Source of the DNA: an uncultured Bacteroidales bacterium
Lineage (GTDB): Bacteria > Bacteroidota > Bacteroidia > Bacteroidales > Bacteroidaceae
Assembly: GCA_902800305.1 (NCBI GenBank)
Contig: CADCDP010000008.1
Coordinates: 62,001 to 126,000 of the forward strand
Length of the DNA stretch: 64,000 nt
Direction of reading: 5' to 3'
The stretch's first letter is position 1; each line of letters begins with the position of its first letter. The notes under the pieces are model-generated. The model was given only the letters and a program-made list of their open reading frames with translations, was not told where the DNA came from and made no database searches. Shown piece by piece: positions 44,651-53,435 of this stretch. The position numbers and the translations under genes were made by a program.

Positions 44651-44658
44651 CAAAGTTA
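44651..44658 (-). promoter_or_regulatory. -7 box of rpsP
   Basis: Minus-strand TAACTTTG immediately followed by GCACCGCT, the same initially transcribed sequence as in rpmE (62496 region). Confidence 0.7.
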
Positions 44659-44842
44659 CGGCTTTTTTATTTCATTTTTAATCTTTTTAGAAAATCTTTT
44701 CGTTTTTTTGGCTTTTTTTTCGGTTTTCCTTTTCGTTCTATTGTTTATTTTAGTACATTTGCAATGTTTAGTTGTAATCTATACTTTGCAAAATGTCAGT
44801 AAAACTGGCGAGTAGGTGACAAAACCACAGATAACTATTAAC

Positions 44843-45289
44843 ATGAGGACAGAGAGCATAGCGCATCAAGGTGTGGTGGAAACAGTCGAGGGCGACCATG
44901 TGCGGGTGAATATTGTTCAGTTGGCGGCGTGCAGCGGATGCAAGGCGCGTTCGTTGTGTTCGTCGAGTGAAAGCAAGGAAAAACTCATCGATGTGTATGA
45001 GGTTGGTGCGGCTGAGAAATACAAGATAGGAGAAGAGGTGAAAGTGTGTGGAGCTTTGAGCATGGGGAAGACGGCTGTGCGATTGGCTTTTGGCGTTCCT
45101 GTGCTGATAATAGCTGTATGGATGTTGGTGGCCATGGTTCTTCTGGGGTTGACGGAGTTGACCTCAGTGGGCATTTTAGCGGGCATTTTGGCTGTCTATT
45201 TCTATATATTATATATGTGTAGGGATAAGATGGCGAAGAAGTTTGCCTTTTGGATAGAGAAGGGCGCTTCGCTAAATGATAGATGTTAA
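44843..45289 (+). CDS. rseC: SoxR-reducing/RseC family protein
   Basis: 148 residues from ATG 44843 (a GTG 27 nt upstream is possible). The N-terminal domain has HQGVVETVEGDHVRVNIVQLAACSGCKARSLC, the conserved Cys cluster C-x2-C-x5-C of RseC/MucC. Two adjacent transmembrane helices (about 80-125) and a short cytoplasmic end follow. In Bacteroidetes RseC-like proteins regularly precede the Rnf operon, suggesting a role in Rnf assembly or redox function. An earlier TACTTTG-type element (44782-44788) could be its promoter. The gap to rnfB is 78 nt. Confidence 0.88.
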   Translation: MRTESIAHQGVVETVEGDHVRVNIVQLAACSGCKARSLCSSSESKEKLIDVYEVGAAEKYKIGEEVKVCGALSMGKTAVRLAFGVPVLIIAVWMLVAMVLLGLTELTSVGILAGILAVYFYILYMCRDKMAKKFAFWIEKGASLNDRC

Positions 45290-45367
45290 ATGATAAATGA
45301 TTAATGTTCTTAAGAACTTAAAAACGAACAAATTCGGAAACTTACATACTAACTAAATAACACTTTT

Positions 45368-46507
45368 ATGGATTTTCAAGTAATTCTAATTGCTGTCATT
45401 GCTTTGGCTGTACTTGGCTTCGCTTTGGCGTTGCTGCTTTATGTCGTGTCAAAGCGGTTTGCAGTAAAAGAAGATCCCCGAATCGGTCAAGTGCTTGAAG
45501 CGTTGCCTGGTGCGAACTGTGGCGGATGCGGCTTCCCAGGATGCGGCGGTATGGCTGCGGCTTGTGTGAAGGCGGCTGATGCAGGTTCGCTCGAAGGACT
45601 GAACTGTCCTGTTGGCGGTGCTGAGTGCATGGAGAAGATTGCGGGAATCTTGGGCATGGAAGTTGCTGCGGCAGCTCCTAAGCTGGCTATTGTGCGATGC
45701 AACGGAACGTGTGAGAAACGTCCTCATTTGCGCGTTTACGATGGCGTGAAGAGTTGCCGTGTGGCCAACACCGCCTGCATGGGCGAGACGCAATGCTCTT
45801 ACGGCTGTCTGGGTTGTGGGGATTGTGTGGCTGCTTGCCAGTTTGACGCTCTTCACATGAACCCCAAGACGGGTTTGCCAGAGGTGGACGCTGAGAAGTG
45901 TACGGCTTGCGGTGCCTGTCAGAAGGCTTGTCCGCGTGGCATTATGGAGGTGCGCACGGTAAGTGGTGCCAACAAGGATGCTTTTGTGGTGATTTGTATG
46001 AACATGGACAAAGGTGCTGAGGCCATGAAGATTTGTGCCAGCTCTTGTATCGCTTGCAAGAAGTGTCAGAACGCTTGCGGTAGCGATGCTGTGCATGTGG
46101 GCAACAATGTGGCTTACATCAACCCCGATGCCTGTGTGCTTTGTGGTGCTTGCTTCGAGGCTTGTCCTCGTGGTGCCATCGCTTCTGTCAGCATCAAGGG
46201 TGTGGAGCGTAAGGACACGCACAATCCGATTCCTGGTGCTGCCAAGCCTGCTGCTAAACCTGCTGCTGGTGCTGCCAAAGCTACTGCTACTGCTGCCGCA
46301 CCTGCTGCTCCTGCGAAACCTGCCAAGGAATGGAAACCGATTGAGGTCAAGTATGATGCACCTCTCATGCCGAGCCAGCAGATTCTTCTGGCAGGTCCCA
46401 AGGACATCAGTAACCCCGTTCCGGCGGCAAAAGAAGTTAAATTTGAAGATAAGCGCACAGACGCTCCACTTCCACCAAGCCAGTTGATTCTGCTTGGCCT
46501 TAAATAG
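45368..46507 (+). CDS. rnfB: Rnf complex subunit RnfB (ferredoxin-type iron-sulfur protein)
   Basis: 379 residues. One N-terminal transmembrane helix is followed by the RnfB Cys motif ANCGGCGFPGCGGMAAACV...LNCPVGG and then four ferredoxin-type [4Fe-4S] motifs of the CxxCxxC...C kind (starting CLGCGDC, CTACGAC, CIACKKC and CVLCGAC). The protein receives electrons from ferredoxin and passes them to the membrane subunits. The C-terminal 90 residues are an Ala/Pro/Lys linker with two copies of a short motif, DAPLMPSQQILLAG (residues 330-343) and DAPLPPSQLILLGL (365-378), not part of the usual RnfB. First rnf gene, 9 nt before rnfC. Confidence 0.94.
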   Translation: MDFQVILIAVIALAVLGFALALLLYVVSKRFAVKEDPRIGQVLEALPGANCGGCGFPGCGGMAAACVKAADAGSLEGLNCPVGGAECMEKIAGILGMEVAAAAPKLAIVRCNGTCEKRPHLRVYDGVKSCRVANTACMGETQCSYGCLGCGDCVAACQFDALHMNPKTGLPEVDAEKCTACGACQKACPRGIMEVRTVSGANKDAFVVICMNMDKGAEAMKICASSCIACKKCQNACGSDAVHVGNNVAYINPDACVLCGACFEACPRGAIASVSIKGVERKDTHNPIPGAAKPAAKPAAGAAKATATAAAPAAPAKPAKEWKPIEVKYDAPLMPSQQILLAGPKDISNPVPAAKEVKFEDKRTDAPLPPSQLILLGLK

Positions 46508-46515
46508 AAAGAATA

Positions 46516-47874
46516 ATGAAAACATTTAGAATAGGTGGTGTTCATCCGGCAGAGAACAAGCTGTCTGCCGCTGAACCAATCAAAGTGGCGGAGTTGCCGA
46601 AGGTGGCTGTTTTCCCTATGGGACAGCACATCGGGGCACCTGCTCTTCCATGTGTGCAGAAAGGCGACAAGGTGAAGGTGGGTACTCAGATTGGTAAGCC
46701 GATGGAGAAAGCCTTGTCCACTTCTATTTTCTCATCCGTCAGCGGTACCGTGCTCAAGGTTGATACGGTGGTGGAAGCCAGCGGTTACAAGAAACCTGCT
46801 GTTTACATCACGGTGGAAGGCGACGAATGGGAAGAGAGCATTGACCGCAGCGATAAGCTTGTCACATTGAAAGATAAGCCAGAACTTACTCCTGAAGCGA
46901 TTATTGAAAAGGTGAAGAATGCTGGCATCGTCGGTATGGGTGGTGCTTGTTTCCCCACTCATGTGAAGCTGATGCCTCCACCACAGTTCAAGCCCGAATG
47001 GGTGATTATCAACGCTGTGGAGTGTGAGCCATACTTGACGGCTGACCATCGTTTGATGCTCGAAAAGGCAGACGAGGTGCTTGTTGGTGTGGAACTGCTG
47101 ATGAAGGCAGCCAAAGTGACCAAGGGCTTCATCGGTATCGAAGAGAACAAACCCGATGCCATCAAGTTGATGACTGAGAAATGTGCTGCCCAGCACCCCA
47201 ACATCGAGGTCGTTCCGTTGAAAACCAAGTATCCGCAAGGTGGTGAGAAGCAGCTGATAGATGCCGTAGTGCGTCGTCAGGTTCCTGCACCTCCTGCATT
47301 GCCTGTCTCTGTTGGAGCAATCATCCAGAATGTAGGTACGGCTTTCGCTGTTTATGAAGCAGTTATGAAGAACAAACCGCTCTTCGAACGTGTTGTTACC
47401 GTGACAGGTAAAGAACTCAAGAAGCCCAGTAACTTCCTCACCCGTATGGGTACGCCGATGACGCAGCTTATAGAAGCATGTGGCGGTTTGCCTGACGGAG
47501 ATGTGAAGGTGATTGGTGGTGGCCCTATGATGGGTAAAGCATTGGTCAACACCGATGTACCTATCTGCAAGGGTTCTTCGGGTGTGCTCATCATGAGCGG
47601 CAAAGATGTTCGTCGTGGCGAACCACAACCCTGCATCCGTTGTGCCAAGTGTGTGAGTGCCTGTCCGATGGGTCTCGAACCTTATCTCCTTGCTACTTGC
47701 TCAGGTAAGAAGATGTGGGACAAGGTGGAGGCAGAGGACATCACCAGCTGCATCGAGTGTGGCTCTTGCCAGTTCACTTGTCCTTCCAACCGCCCATTGC
47801 TCGACCTCATCCGCATGGGTAAAACAACAGTAATGACTAATATTCGTGCTCGTCAGATGGCGGCAAAAAAATAA
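46516..47874 (+). CDS. rnfC: Rnf complex subunit RnfC
   Basis: 452 residues, peripheral membrane subunit. GIVGMGGACFPTHVKLMPP is the flavin/NADH-type loop of RnfC (usually GGAGFPTH; the Gly is Cys here). NAVECEPYLTADHRLM and the two [4Fe-4S] motifs CIRCAKCVSACP and CIECGSCQFTCPSN follow. RnfC is the NAD(H)-binding end of the complex, coupling ferredoxin oxidation and NAD+ reduction to ion pumping. Spacing to rnfD is 6 nt. Confidence 0.95.
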   Translation: MKTFRIGGVHPAENKLSAAEPIKVAELPKVAVFPMGQHIGAPALPCVQKGDKVKVGTQIGKPMEKALSTSIFSSVSGTVLKVDTVVEASGYKKPAVYITVEGDEWEESIDRSDKLVTLKDKPELTPEAIIEKVKNAGIVGMGGACFPTHVKLMPPPQFKPEWVIINAVECEPYLTADHRLMLEKADEVLVGVELLMKAAKVTKGFIGIEENKPDAIKLMTEKCAAQHPNIEVVPLKTKYPQGGEKQLIDAVVRRQVPAPPALPVSVGAIIQNVGTAFAVYEAVMKNKPLFERVVTVTGKELKKPSNFLTRMGTPMTQLIEACGGLPDGDVKVIGGGPMMGKALVNTDVPICKGSSGVLIMSGKDVRRGEPQPCIRCAKCVSACPMGLEPYLLATCSGKKMWDKVEAEDITSCIECGSCQFTCPSNRPLLDLIRMGKTTVMTNIRARQMAAKK

Positions 47875-47880
47875 AGAATT

Positions 47881-48876
47881 ATGGCTAATAAATTAGTAGT
47901 ATCACTTTCACCTCACGTGCATGGCGGCGACTCCGTGCAGAAGAACATGTACTGGGTATGCGCGGCCCTTGTACCTGCTCTTCTCTGCTCGTTCATCAGC
48001 TTCGGCGTGGGTGCGATTATAACCACGGCCATTTCGGTGGCTTCGTGTGTGTTCTTCGAGTGGGCCATCAACAAGTTCATGCTGAAGAACCCCAAGTGTA
48101 CCGTCTGCGACGGTTCTGCCATTCTCACGGGTATCTTGTTGGCGTTCAACATGCCCAGCAACATCCAACCTTGGATTATCATCGTGGGTGCGCTCTTCGC
48201 CATCGGAGTGGTGAAGATGACCTTCGGCGGTTTGGGTTGCAACCTCTTCAACCCGGCTCTTGCAGGTCGTGCATTCCTGCTCATCTCCTTCCCTGTCGAT
48301 ATGACCACATGGCCAACACCAGGACAGGGTTTCGGTTCCTATCTGGATGCAGAGACGGGTGCAACTCCTCTTGCCATTATGAAGGCAGCTTTCAAGAGTG
48401 GCAACCCTGAGATGCTGAAAGAACTTCCTTCTTTCCAAGATATGCTCCTTGGCAATACGGGTGGCTGTCTTGGTGAAGTATGTGCGGCAGCACTCATCCT
48501 TGGCTTCATCATCCTGTTGGTGAAGAAAGTCATCACTTGGCACATCCCTGTCAGCATCCTTGCCACGGTGGTTGTGTTCTCGGGTCTTCTCAATTTGGCC
48601 AATCCCGTTTATGCCAATCCGTTGGCAGAACTGATGAGCGGAGGTTTGCTGTTAGGTGCCATCTTCATGGCTACCGACTATGTGACTTCGCCCATGAGCA
48701 AGAACGGTCAGCTCATCTATGGTGTGGCCATCGGTGCCCTTACGGTCATCATCCGTACTTACGGTGCCTATCCCGAGGGTATGTCGTTCGCCATCCTCAT
48801 TATGAACGCCTTCGTGCCGCTCATCAACAACAAGTTCAAACCTAAGCGTTTTGGCGAAGTGCCAGCAAAGAAGTAA
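47881..48876 (+). CDS. rnfD: Rnf complex subunit RnfD
   Basis: 331 residues, about 8-10 membrane helices, NQR2/RnfD family. The flavinylation motif is TGATPLAIMKAA with T162 as the FMN attachment site (SGAT in others). GGLGCNLFNPALAGRAFLL and FMATDYVTSPMS are also conserved. RnfD with RnfA, RnfE and RnfG forms the ion-translocating membrane core. It is followed by rnfG after 13 nt. Confidence 0.95.
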   Translation: MANKLVVSLSPHVHGGDSVQKNMYWVCAALVPALLCSFISFGVGAIITTAISVASCVFFEWAINKFMLKNPKCTVCDGSAILTGILLAFNMPSNIQPWIIIVGALFAIGVVKMTFGGLGCNLFNPALAGRAFLLISFPVDMTTWPTPGQGFGSYLDAETGATPLAIMKAAFKSGNPEMLKELPSFQDMLLGNTGGCLGEVCAAALILGFIILLVKKVITWHIPVSILATVVVFSGLLNLANPVYANPLAELMSGGLLLGAIFMATDYVTSPMSKNGQLIYGVAIGALTVIIRTYGAYPEGMSFAILIMNAFVPLINNKFKPKRFGEVPAKK

Positions 48877-48889
48877 AGGAGGGTAGCGT

Positions 48890-49648
48890 ATGGAAAAGCT
48901 AAAATCTTCATTAACAAATATGTTGGTGGTGCTCACCGTCATCGCCATCATTGCAGCGGGTGTGCTTGCTTCGGTGAATGCCGTCACAGCTCCCCAAATA
49001 GAGAAAATAAATGCTGAAAATTTGGCTGCTGGCATCAAGGCCGTAATGGGTAGCGACGACATCCAAGTGTCTGAACCTTGGGAAGTCGATGCTTTCACGG
49101 CTTACGACATCAACGATGCCAATGGCGATGCGCTTGGCAAGGCAGTCGTCACTACCGAAAACGGTTTTGGTGGCCCTCTGAAAGTCCTCGTCGGCTTCAA
49201 CACCGAGGGTGACATCCTCGGCTACACCGTGCTTGAACACGCTGAGACCCCAGGTTTGGGTGCTAAGGCAGGTGAGTGGTTCCAAGACAAGATTATCGGC
49301 ATGAACCCTGGTAAGAACAACTTCACCGTGAGCAAGGACGGTGGCGAGGTGGATGCTATTACCGCATCGACTATCACCAGCCGCGCTTTCCTCCTGGCCA
49401 TTCAGAATGCATACGACAAGATGATTGCCGGTCAGGATGTCACTTCTGGTGCCACCAAGCAAGCCGACAAAGCTGATGCTTGCGAAGGCCACCATTGCAA
49501 GGGTGAAAGCCACCATTGCAAGGGTGAAAGCCAAGATTGCAAGGGCGAAGGCCACGATTGCAAAGGTGAAGGTCACGATTGCAAAGGCGACCATGAGTGT
49601 GAGAAGGTGAGTGCTTGCGACATCGAGACTCCCGAAGTAATTGAATAA
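48890..49648 (+). CDS. rnfG: Rnf complex subunit RnfG with Cys/His-rich C-terminal tail
   Basis: 252 residues. One N-terminal transmembrane helix (about 8-30), then the FMN-binding domain with HAETPGLGAKAGEWFQDK and the flavinylation segment DAITASTITSRA (FMN site probably T163). Residues 198-243 form a tail of five (H-H/x-D)C-K-G-E units with eight cysteines (198, 203, 210, 217, 224, 231, 237, 243) and several His/Asp/Glu. RnfG's soluble domain faces the periplasm, so the tail would too. A metal-binding or redox function is possible; it is absent from textbook RnfG proteins. Downstream rnfE begins 24 nt later. Confidence 0.92.
   Translation: MEKLKSSLTNMLVVLTVIAIIAAGVLASVNAVTAPQIEKINAENLAAGIKAVMGSDDIQVSEPWEVDAFTAYDINDANGDALGKAVVTTENGFGGPLKVLVGFNTEGDILGYTVLEHAETPGLGAKAGEWFQDKIIGMNPGKNNFTVSKDGGEVDAITASTITSRAFLLAIQNAYDKMIAGQDVTSGATKQADKADACEGHHCKGESHHCKGESQDCKGEGHDCKGEGHDCKGDHECEKVSACDIETPEVIE
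49488..49592 (+). repeat. Five tandem 21-bp coding repeats in rnfG
   Basis: Copies start at 49488, 49509, 49530, 49551 and 49572. The first two are identical and the others differ at a few positions. Each encodes a 7-residue unit of the type (S/G)-H-H/D-C-K-G-E. Confidence 0.92.
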
Positions 49649-49672
49649 CCCCAAAAAGAAAGGAAAAGAATT

Positions 49673-50260
49673 ATGAATAACTTCAAAATATTGGTGAATG
49701 GTATCATCAAGGAGAATCCGACGTTCGTCCTTCTTTTGGGTATGTGTCCAACCCTCGGTACCACCTCTTCCGCCATCAACGGCATGTCGATGGGTCTCGC
49801 CACCATGTGCGTGCTCATCCTCTCTAACTTTATCATCGCATCCATCAAGAAGTTCATCCCCGATATGGTGCGCATCCCGTCTTACATCGTCGTCATCGCA
49901 AGTCTTGTGACGGTGCTCCAGATGGTCATCAAGGCGTATGCTCCCGACATCGACAAGAGCCTCGGACTTTTCATCCCGCTCATCGTGGTGAACTGCATCA
50001 TCCTCGGTCGTGCAGAGTCATTCGCAGCCAAGAACGGAGCCGTTGCTTCCATCTTCGACGGCATCGGTATCGGCCTTGGCTTTACCATCGCTCTCACCTG
50101 TCTGGGTGCTGTTCGTGAACTTCTCGGCACAGGTGCCATCTTCGGCATTACCCTCTGGGGAGAGAACTACGGAATGCTGATGTTCGTGCTGGCTCCAGGT
50201 GCATTCCTTGCACTTGGCTACCTTATCGTATTGTTCAACAAAATCACAAAGAAAGCATAA
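49673..50260 (+). CDS. rnfE: Rnf complex subunit RnfE
   Basis: 195 residues, six membrane helices. ENPTFVLLLGMCPTLGTTSSAINGMSMG is the RnfE/NqrD N-terminal hallmark. It carries conserved Cys (MCPTLG) and NCIILGRAESFAAKN in the half-helix region that pairs with RnfA to bind a [2Fe-2S] cluster. It is an ion-pumping core subunit. Confidence 0.95.
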   Translation: MNNFKILVNGIIKENPTFVLLLGMCPTLGTTSSAINGMSMGLATMCVLILSNFIIASIKKFIPDMVRIPSYIVVIASLVTVLQMVIKAYAPDIDKSLGLFIPLIVVNCIILGRAESFAAKNGAVASIFDGIGIGLGFTIALTCLGAVRELLGTGAIFGITLWGENYGMLMFVLAPGAFLALGYLIVLFNKITKKA

Positions 50261-50272
50261 GGAGGACAGATT

Positions 50273-50884
50273 ATGGATTACGTATTAAGTCTCATATTGA
50301 TTATCATCGTTGCCATCTTCGTCAACAACGTCGTATTGGCACAATTCCTCGGCATTTGTCCATTCCTTGGCGTTTCCAAGAAAGTCGATACCGCATCAGG
50401 CATGGGCATGGCTGTGACCGCCGTCTTGGTTGTTGCCACCATCGTGACTTATCTGTTGCAAGTGTATGTGCTCAACGCTTTTGGCCTCGAATATCTCCAA
50501 ACCATCGCGTTCATCCTTGTGATTGCAGCTCTCGTGCAGATGATTGAGATTATTCTCAAGAAGACCATGCCCGCTCTCTATCAAGCACTCGGCGTGTTCC
50601 TCCCCCTCATCACCACCAACTGCTGCATCCTCGGTGTCGCCATTCTCGTCATTCAGAAAGACTACGACTTGCTCGAAGGCATCGTCTATGCACTCTCCAC
50701 AGGCATCGGCTTCCTTCTTGCTATGGTGCTTTTCGCAGGACTTCGTGAGCAGCTCGACCTCGTCGATGTGCCCAAAGCATTCCGAGGCGTGCCCATCGCC
50801 CTCGTCACCGCCTCCCTCCTCGCTATGGCCTTCATGGGCTTCAGCGGTGTTGATGGTGGTTTGAAGATTCTCTTCGGGTTATAA
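50273..50884 (+). CDS. rnfA: Rnf complex subunit RnfA
   Basis: 203 residues, six membrane helices. NNVVLAQFLGICPFLGVSKKVDTASGMGMAV and TTNCCILGVAILVIQKDYDLLEG match RnfA/NqrE. It forms an inverted pair with RnfE. Last gene of the operon, followed by a terminator at 50930. Confidence 0.95.
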   Translation: MDYVLSLILIIIVAIFVNNVVLAQFLGICPFLGVSKKVDTASGMGMAVTAVLVVATIVTYLLQVYVLNAFGLEYLQTIAFILVIAALVQMIEIILKKTMPALYQALGVFLPLITTNCCILGVAILVIQKDYDLLEGIVYALSTGIGFLLAMVLFAGLREQLDLVDVPKAFRGVPIALVTASLLAMAFMGFSGVDGGLKILFGL

Positions 50885-50929
50885 AGGCCGATAGCAGATA
50901 GAAACATTCTCTCTCAATATGATATGAAG

Positions 50930-50961
50930 GGCAAGGATAACAAAAATCCTTGCCTTTTTTT
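50930..50961 (+). terminator. Rho-independent terminator of the rnf operon
   Basis: GGCAAGGAT / ATCCTTGCC perfect 9-bp stem, 7-nt loop, followed by T7. Confidence 0.9.
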
Positions 50962-50989
50962 GTTGTTTAAGAAAAACTTTGTAACTTTG
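50959..50989 (+). promoter_or_regulatory. Promoter of the structured RNA region
   Basis: TTTG 50959-50962 and TAACTTTG 50982-50989, 19 nt apart; start expected near 50995. No protein gene begins within 400 nt, so it probably drives a non-coding RNA. Confidence 0.7.
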
Positions 50990-50995
50990 CCGCGT

Positions 50996-51078
50996 CTTTA
51001 CCCACCCTTTGCTCCTCCCGGAGTGATGCAGGCAGGTGAGACCTACATATTAAAAAGGCGTTACTGACGCTTTGTTTT
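50996..51078 (+). ncRNA. Putative small RNA with three hairpins and terminator
   Basis: Downstream of the promoter at 50959-50989 the sequence forms CTCC-TCCC-GGAG, then AGGT-GAG-ACCT, then AGGCGT-TACTG-ACGCTT followed by T-rich sequence (to 51078). A transcript of about 85 nt would result. It carries none of the motifs I know for tmRNA, RNase P RNA or SRP RNA. The long structured segment after it (51120-51309) might instead be part of the same, longer RNA. Confidence 0.45.
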
Positions 51079-51119
51079 TGGCTATTCTGAAACAACCACT
51101 TCCGAATCACGGTCGAGAA

Positions 51120-51309
51120 CAATGCAGGGGTGACTCCACGGGGTGTATATATACATCTCCGTAGTGTGCTATGAGGGTCATGTACCCTCAGCACACTTTA
51201 CGGGTGTATCATATTTTCCAACGTGGGTGTTTCTCTGTCTGTTTACCGTGATGGGCTGTGGTTGGCCTCAGATAGCAAATAGGCAGAAGCAAAACACCCA
51301 CGTTTTTTG
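51120..51309 (+). ncRNA. Structured non-coding segment ending in a terminator stem
   Basis: A rod-like hairpin spans 51151-51209: ATAC, CCGTA, GTGTGC and TGAGGGT pair in order with ACCCTCA, GCACAC, TACGG and GTAT around a CATGT loop. It is followed by a 13-bp stem (51220-51232 with 51292-51304) and T6 at 51303-51308. No open frame spans it. A 6S-like or other Bacteroidetes RNA is possible but not identified. The remaining gap to 51410 is AT-rich without features. Confidence 0.45.
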
Positions 51310-51410
51310 TATGTAGGATAAACAAATGTAAAATGTATCCAATATTTGGGTGTTGATTGGATTGTTTATTAGTTGATAGCTCATTTGTTTATCTGTGCAA
51401 TAACATCATC

Positions 51411-52406
51411 ATGAAAGTAATAAGTTTATTCAGTGGTTGTGGCGGCTTGGATCTTGGTTTTGAAAGAGCTGGCTTTGAAATTCCTGTAGCTAACGAGTTT
51501 GATCCTACAATATTTGAGACATTCAAAGCGAATCATCCTAACACGCATTTGATAGAAGGTGATATTCGAAAAATTGCAGCAGAGGATTTTCCTCATGATG
51601 TAGATGGTGTGATTGGTGGTCCTCCCTGTCAATCTTGGTCAGAAGCTGGTTCATTAAGAGGTATCGAAGATCAGCGTGGGCAATTATTCTACGATTACAT
51701 CCGCATACTTAGAAAGACACAACCTAAATTTTTTTTAGCAGAGAATGTTAGTGGAATGTTGGCAAATCGCCATTCTGATGCTGTTAAAAATATTCTGAAT
51801 TTATTTGATGAGAGCAATTACGATGTGTCTTTAACACTTGTAAATGCCAAAGACTATGGTGTGGCTCAAGAACGAAAAAGAGTTTTCTACATTGGATTCC
51901 GAAAAGACCTTCATATTGATTTTTGTTTCCCCAAAGGCTCTACAAAAGAAGACAAAAAGAAAATTACGTTGAGAGATGTCATTTGGGATTTACAGTTTAC
52001 AGCAGTACCTTCTGGACAAAACAACACTCATAATCCCGAGGCTGTTAATAACAATGAATATTTTACGGGTGCATATTCTCCTATTTTTATGAGTCGTAAT
52101 CGTGTAAAGTCTTGGGATGAACAAGCTTTTACAGTTCAAGCATCAGGGCGTCAATGTCAAATCCACCCACAAGCTCCAAAAATGATAAAGGTCGGTACTA
52201 ATGATTGCCGATTTGTGGAAGGAAAAGAAAACCTTTATAGGAGAATGACTATTCGTGAAGTAGCGAGAGTTCAGGGTTTCCCAGATGATTTTAAGTTTAT
52301 CTACAGAAGCACAAATGATGCTTACAAGATGATAGGTAATGCCGTTCCTGTGAATCTTGCATACGAAATTGCCATAGCTATTAAAAACGCATTAAATGAG
52401 CAGTAA
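51411..52406 (+). CDS. DNA (cytosine-5) methyltransferase of a HaeIII-like system
   Basis: 331 residues from ATG 51411. Motif I is [21 protein letters not shown]. The catalytic motif IV is [17 protein letters not shown] in [21 protein letters not shown] (VIII), the target-recognition [19 protein letters not shown] stretch, and [18 protein letters not shown]...IGNAVPV (IX/X) follow. The size and the motif order fit M.HaeIII-type enzymes that methylate GGCC (inference from the partner). Visibly AT-rich codon use, unlike the rnf genes next to it, suggests horizontal acquisition. It overlaps the endonuclease gene by 11 nt. Confidence 0.92.
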   Translation: MKVISLFSGCGGLDLGFERAGFEIPVANEFDPTIFETFKANHPNTHLIEGDIRKIAAEDFPHDVDGVIGGPPCQSWSEAGSLRGIEDQRGQLFYDYIRILRKTQPKFFLAENVSGMLANRHSDAVKNILNLFDESNYDVSLTLVNAKDYGVAQERKRVFYIGFRKDLHIDFCFPKGSTKEDKKKITLRDVIWDLQFTAVPSGQNNTHNPEAVNNNEYFTGAYSPIFMSRNRVKSWDEQAFTVQASGRQCQIHPQAPKMIKVGTNDCRFVEGKENLYRRMTIREVARVQGFPDDFKFIYRSTNDAYKMIGNAVPVNLAYEIAIAIKNALNEQ

Positions 52407-53349
52407 AAGTAATGATCAAGGAAGAGCGTATGAGTACATAACGCTTATCACGCTCCATGCTGAGATTTCAAAGATACGCAAATCTCAAATAGTAGAGAAT
52501 AATAGCCTGTTAGCCGCAAAAGATGCGTGGAACAATATGAGCGAAGGAATGAAGGACTTGCTGAGGATAAGTGCCCAGTCTTTCATCCCGACCATATTCG
52601 AGTTGGAACCACTTATACTTGAAGACGATGGTGATATTGTTGAGTTATTGATACAAAAGGACGAACAAGGTGAAAAAGGTGATGTGAGAGATATACTGAT
52701 AGTTCGTAGTGGTATTCAATGGGAAATAGGATTAAGCATGAAGCACAATCATTTTGCTGTGAAGCATAGCAGATTGTCGCATAAGATTGATTTTGGTGAG
52801 AAATGGTATGGACAACCTTGCTCAAAAGACTATTGGAATAAGGTGACGCCGATTTTTCATAGATTACAAAAAGAGAAGGCTTTAGGGATTGCATGGAATG
52901 CAATAGAGGGCAAGTCTGAGGCTGTTTATCTGCCTTTATTAAATGCATTTATCGAAGAAATTCAAAGAAGTTATGAGACGCACAAGGATTTACCTAAGAA
53001 AATGGTTGAATACCTATTAGGAGAATTCGATTTCTACAAAATAATTAGTGTGGACGCTCGGAAATCTACTTTTATCAATGCTTTCAATCTACATGGAACT
53101 CTCAATCAGAATGGGAAAAGGAGAAAAGCTTCTGTCTATGTTCCAGATGTTTTGTTACCAACAAGAATAGTGAGCATACAATTCAAACCGAATAGTGACA
53201 ATACAATAGAACTTTATATGGATGGGGGATGGCAATTTAGTTTTAGAATTCACAATGCGTCGACATTGGTTGAACCTAGCTTGAAATTTGATATTCAGAT
53301 AATAGGAATGCCTGCAACCATTATCACAATCAATTGTAAATGGAAATGA
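52396..53349 (+). CDS. HaeIII-like type II restriction endonuclease
   Basis: 317 residues. [41 protein letters not shown] and [24 protein letters not shown] resemble, from memory, the RE_HaeIII family. The D-V-R-D ... E-I-G-x-S-x-K spacing could be the PD-(D/E)xK-type active site. It overlaps the methyltransferase gene by 11 nt, the usual layout of a type II pair. The enzyme would cut unmethylated GGCC; specificity is inferred from the family. The gene is AT-rich. It overlaps the start of a third methyltransferase fragment by 4 nt. Confidence 0.82.
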   Translation: MSSKSNDQGRAYEYITLITLHAEISKIRKSQIVENNSLLAAKDAWNNMSEGMKDLLRISAQSFIPTIFELEPLILEDDGDIVELLIQKDEQGEKGDVRDILIVRSGIQWEIGLSMKHNHFAVKHSRLSHKIDFGEKWYGQPCSKDYWNKVTPIFHRLQKEKALGIAWNAIEGKSEAVYLPLLNAFIEEIQRSYETHKDLPKKMVEYLLGEFDFYKIISVDARKSTFINAFNLHGTLNQNGKRRKASVYVPDVLLPTRIVSIQFKPNSDNTIELYMDGGWQFSFRIHNASTLVEPSLKFDIQIIGMPATIITINCKWK

Positions 53350-53435
53350 AGGTAGTATCGTTGTTTGCTGGTTGCGGAGAACTTGATCTTGGCTTTGAGC
53401 AAGCAGGATTCGATGTGATATGGGTAAATATCTAA
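53346..53435 (+). pseudogene. Truncated N-terminus of another cytosine methyltransferase
   Basis: 29 codons: [19 protein letters not shown] then AGFDVIWVNI and stop. This is motif I of a C5-methyltransferase, homologous to the start of the gene at 51411 but not identical. It begins in an ATGA overlap with the endonuclease stop. The remaining 300 or so residues are missing. It points to a second methyltransferase once present in the cassette. Confidence 0.8.

Noticed and set aside
45449..46525. 358-codon minus-strand open frame over rnfB
   Set aside because: It lies opposite Cys/Gly-rich ferredoxin motifs and gives Ser/Thr/His-rich nonsense; rnfB is unambiguous.
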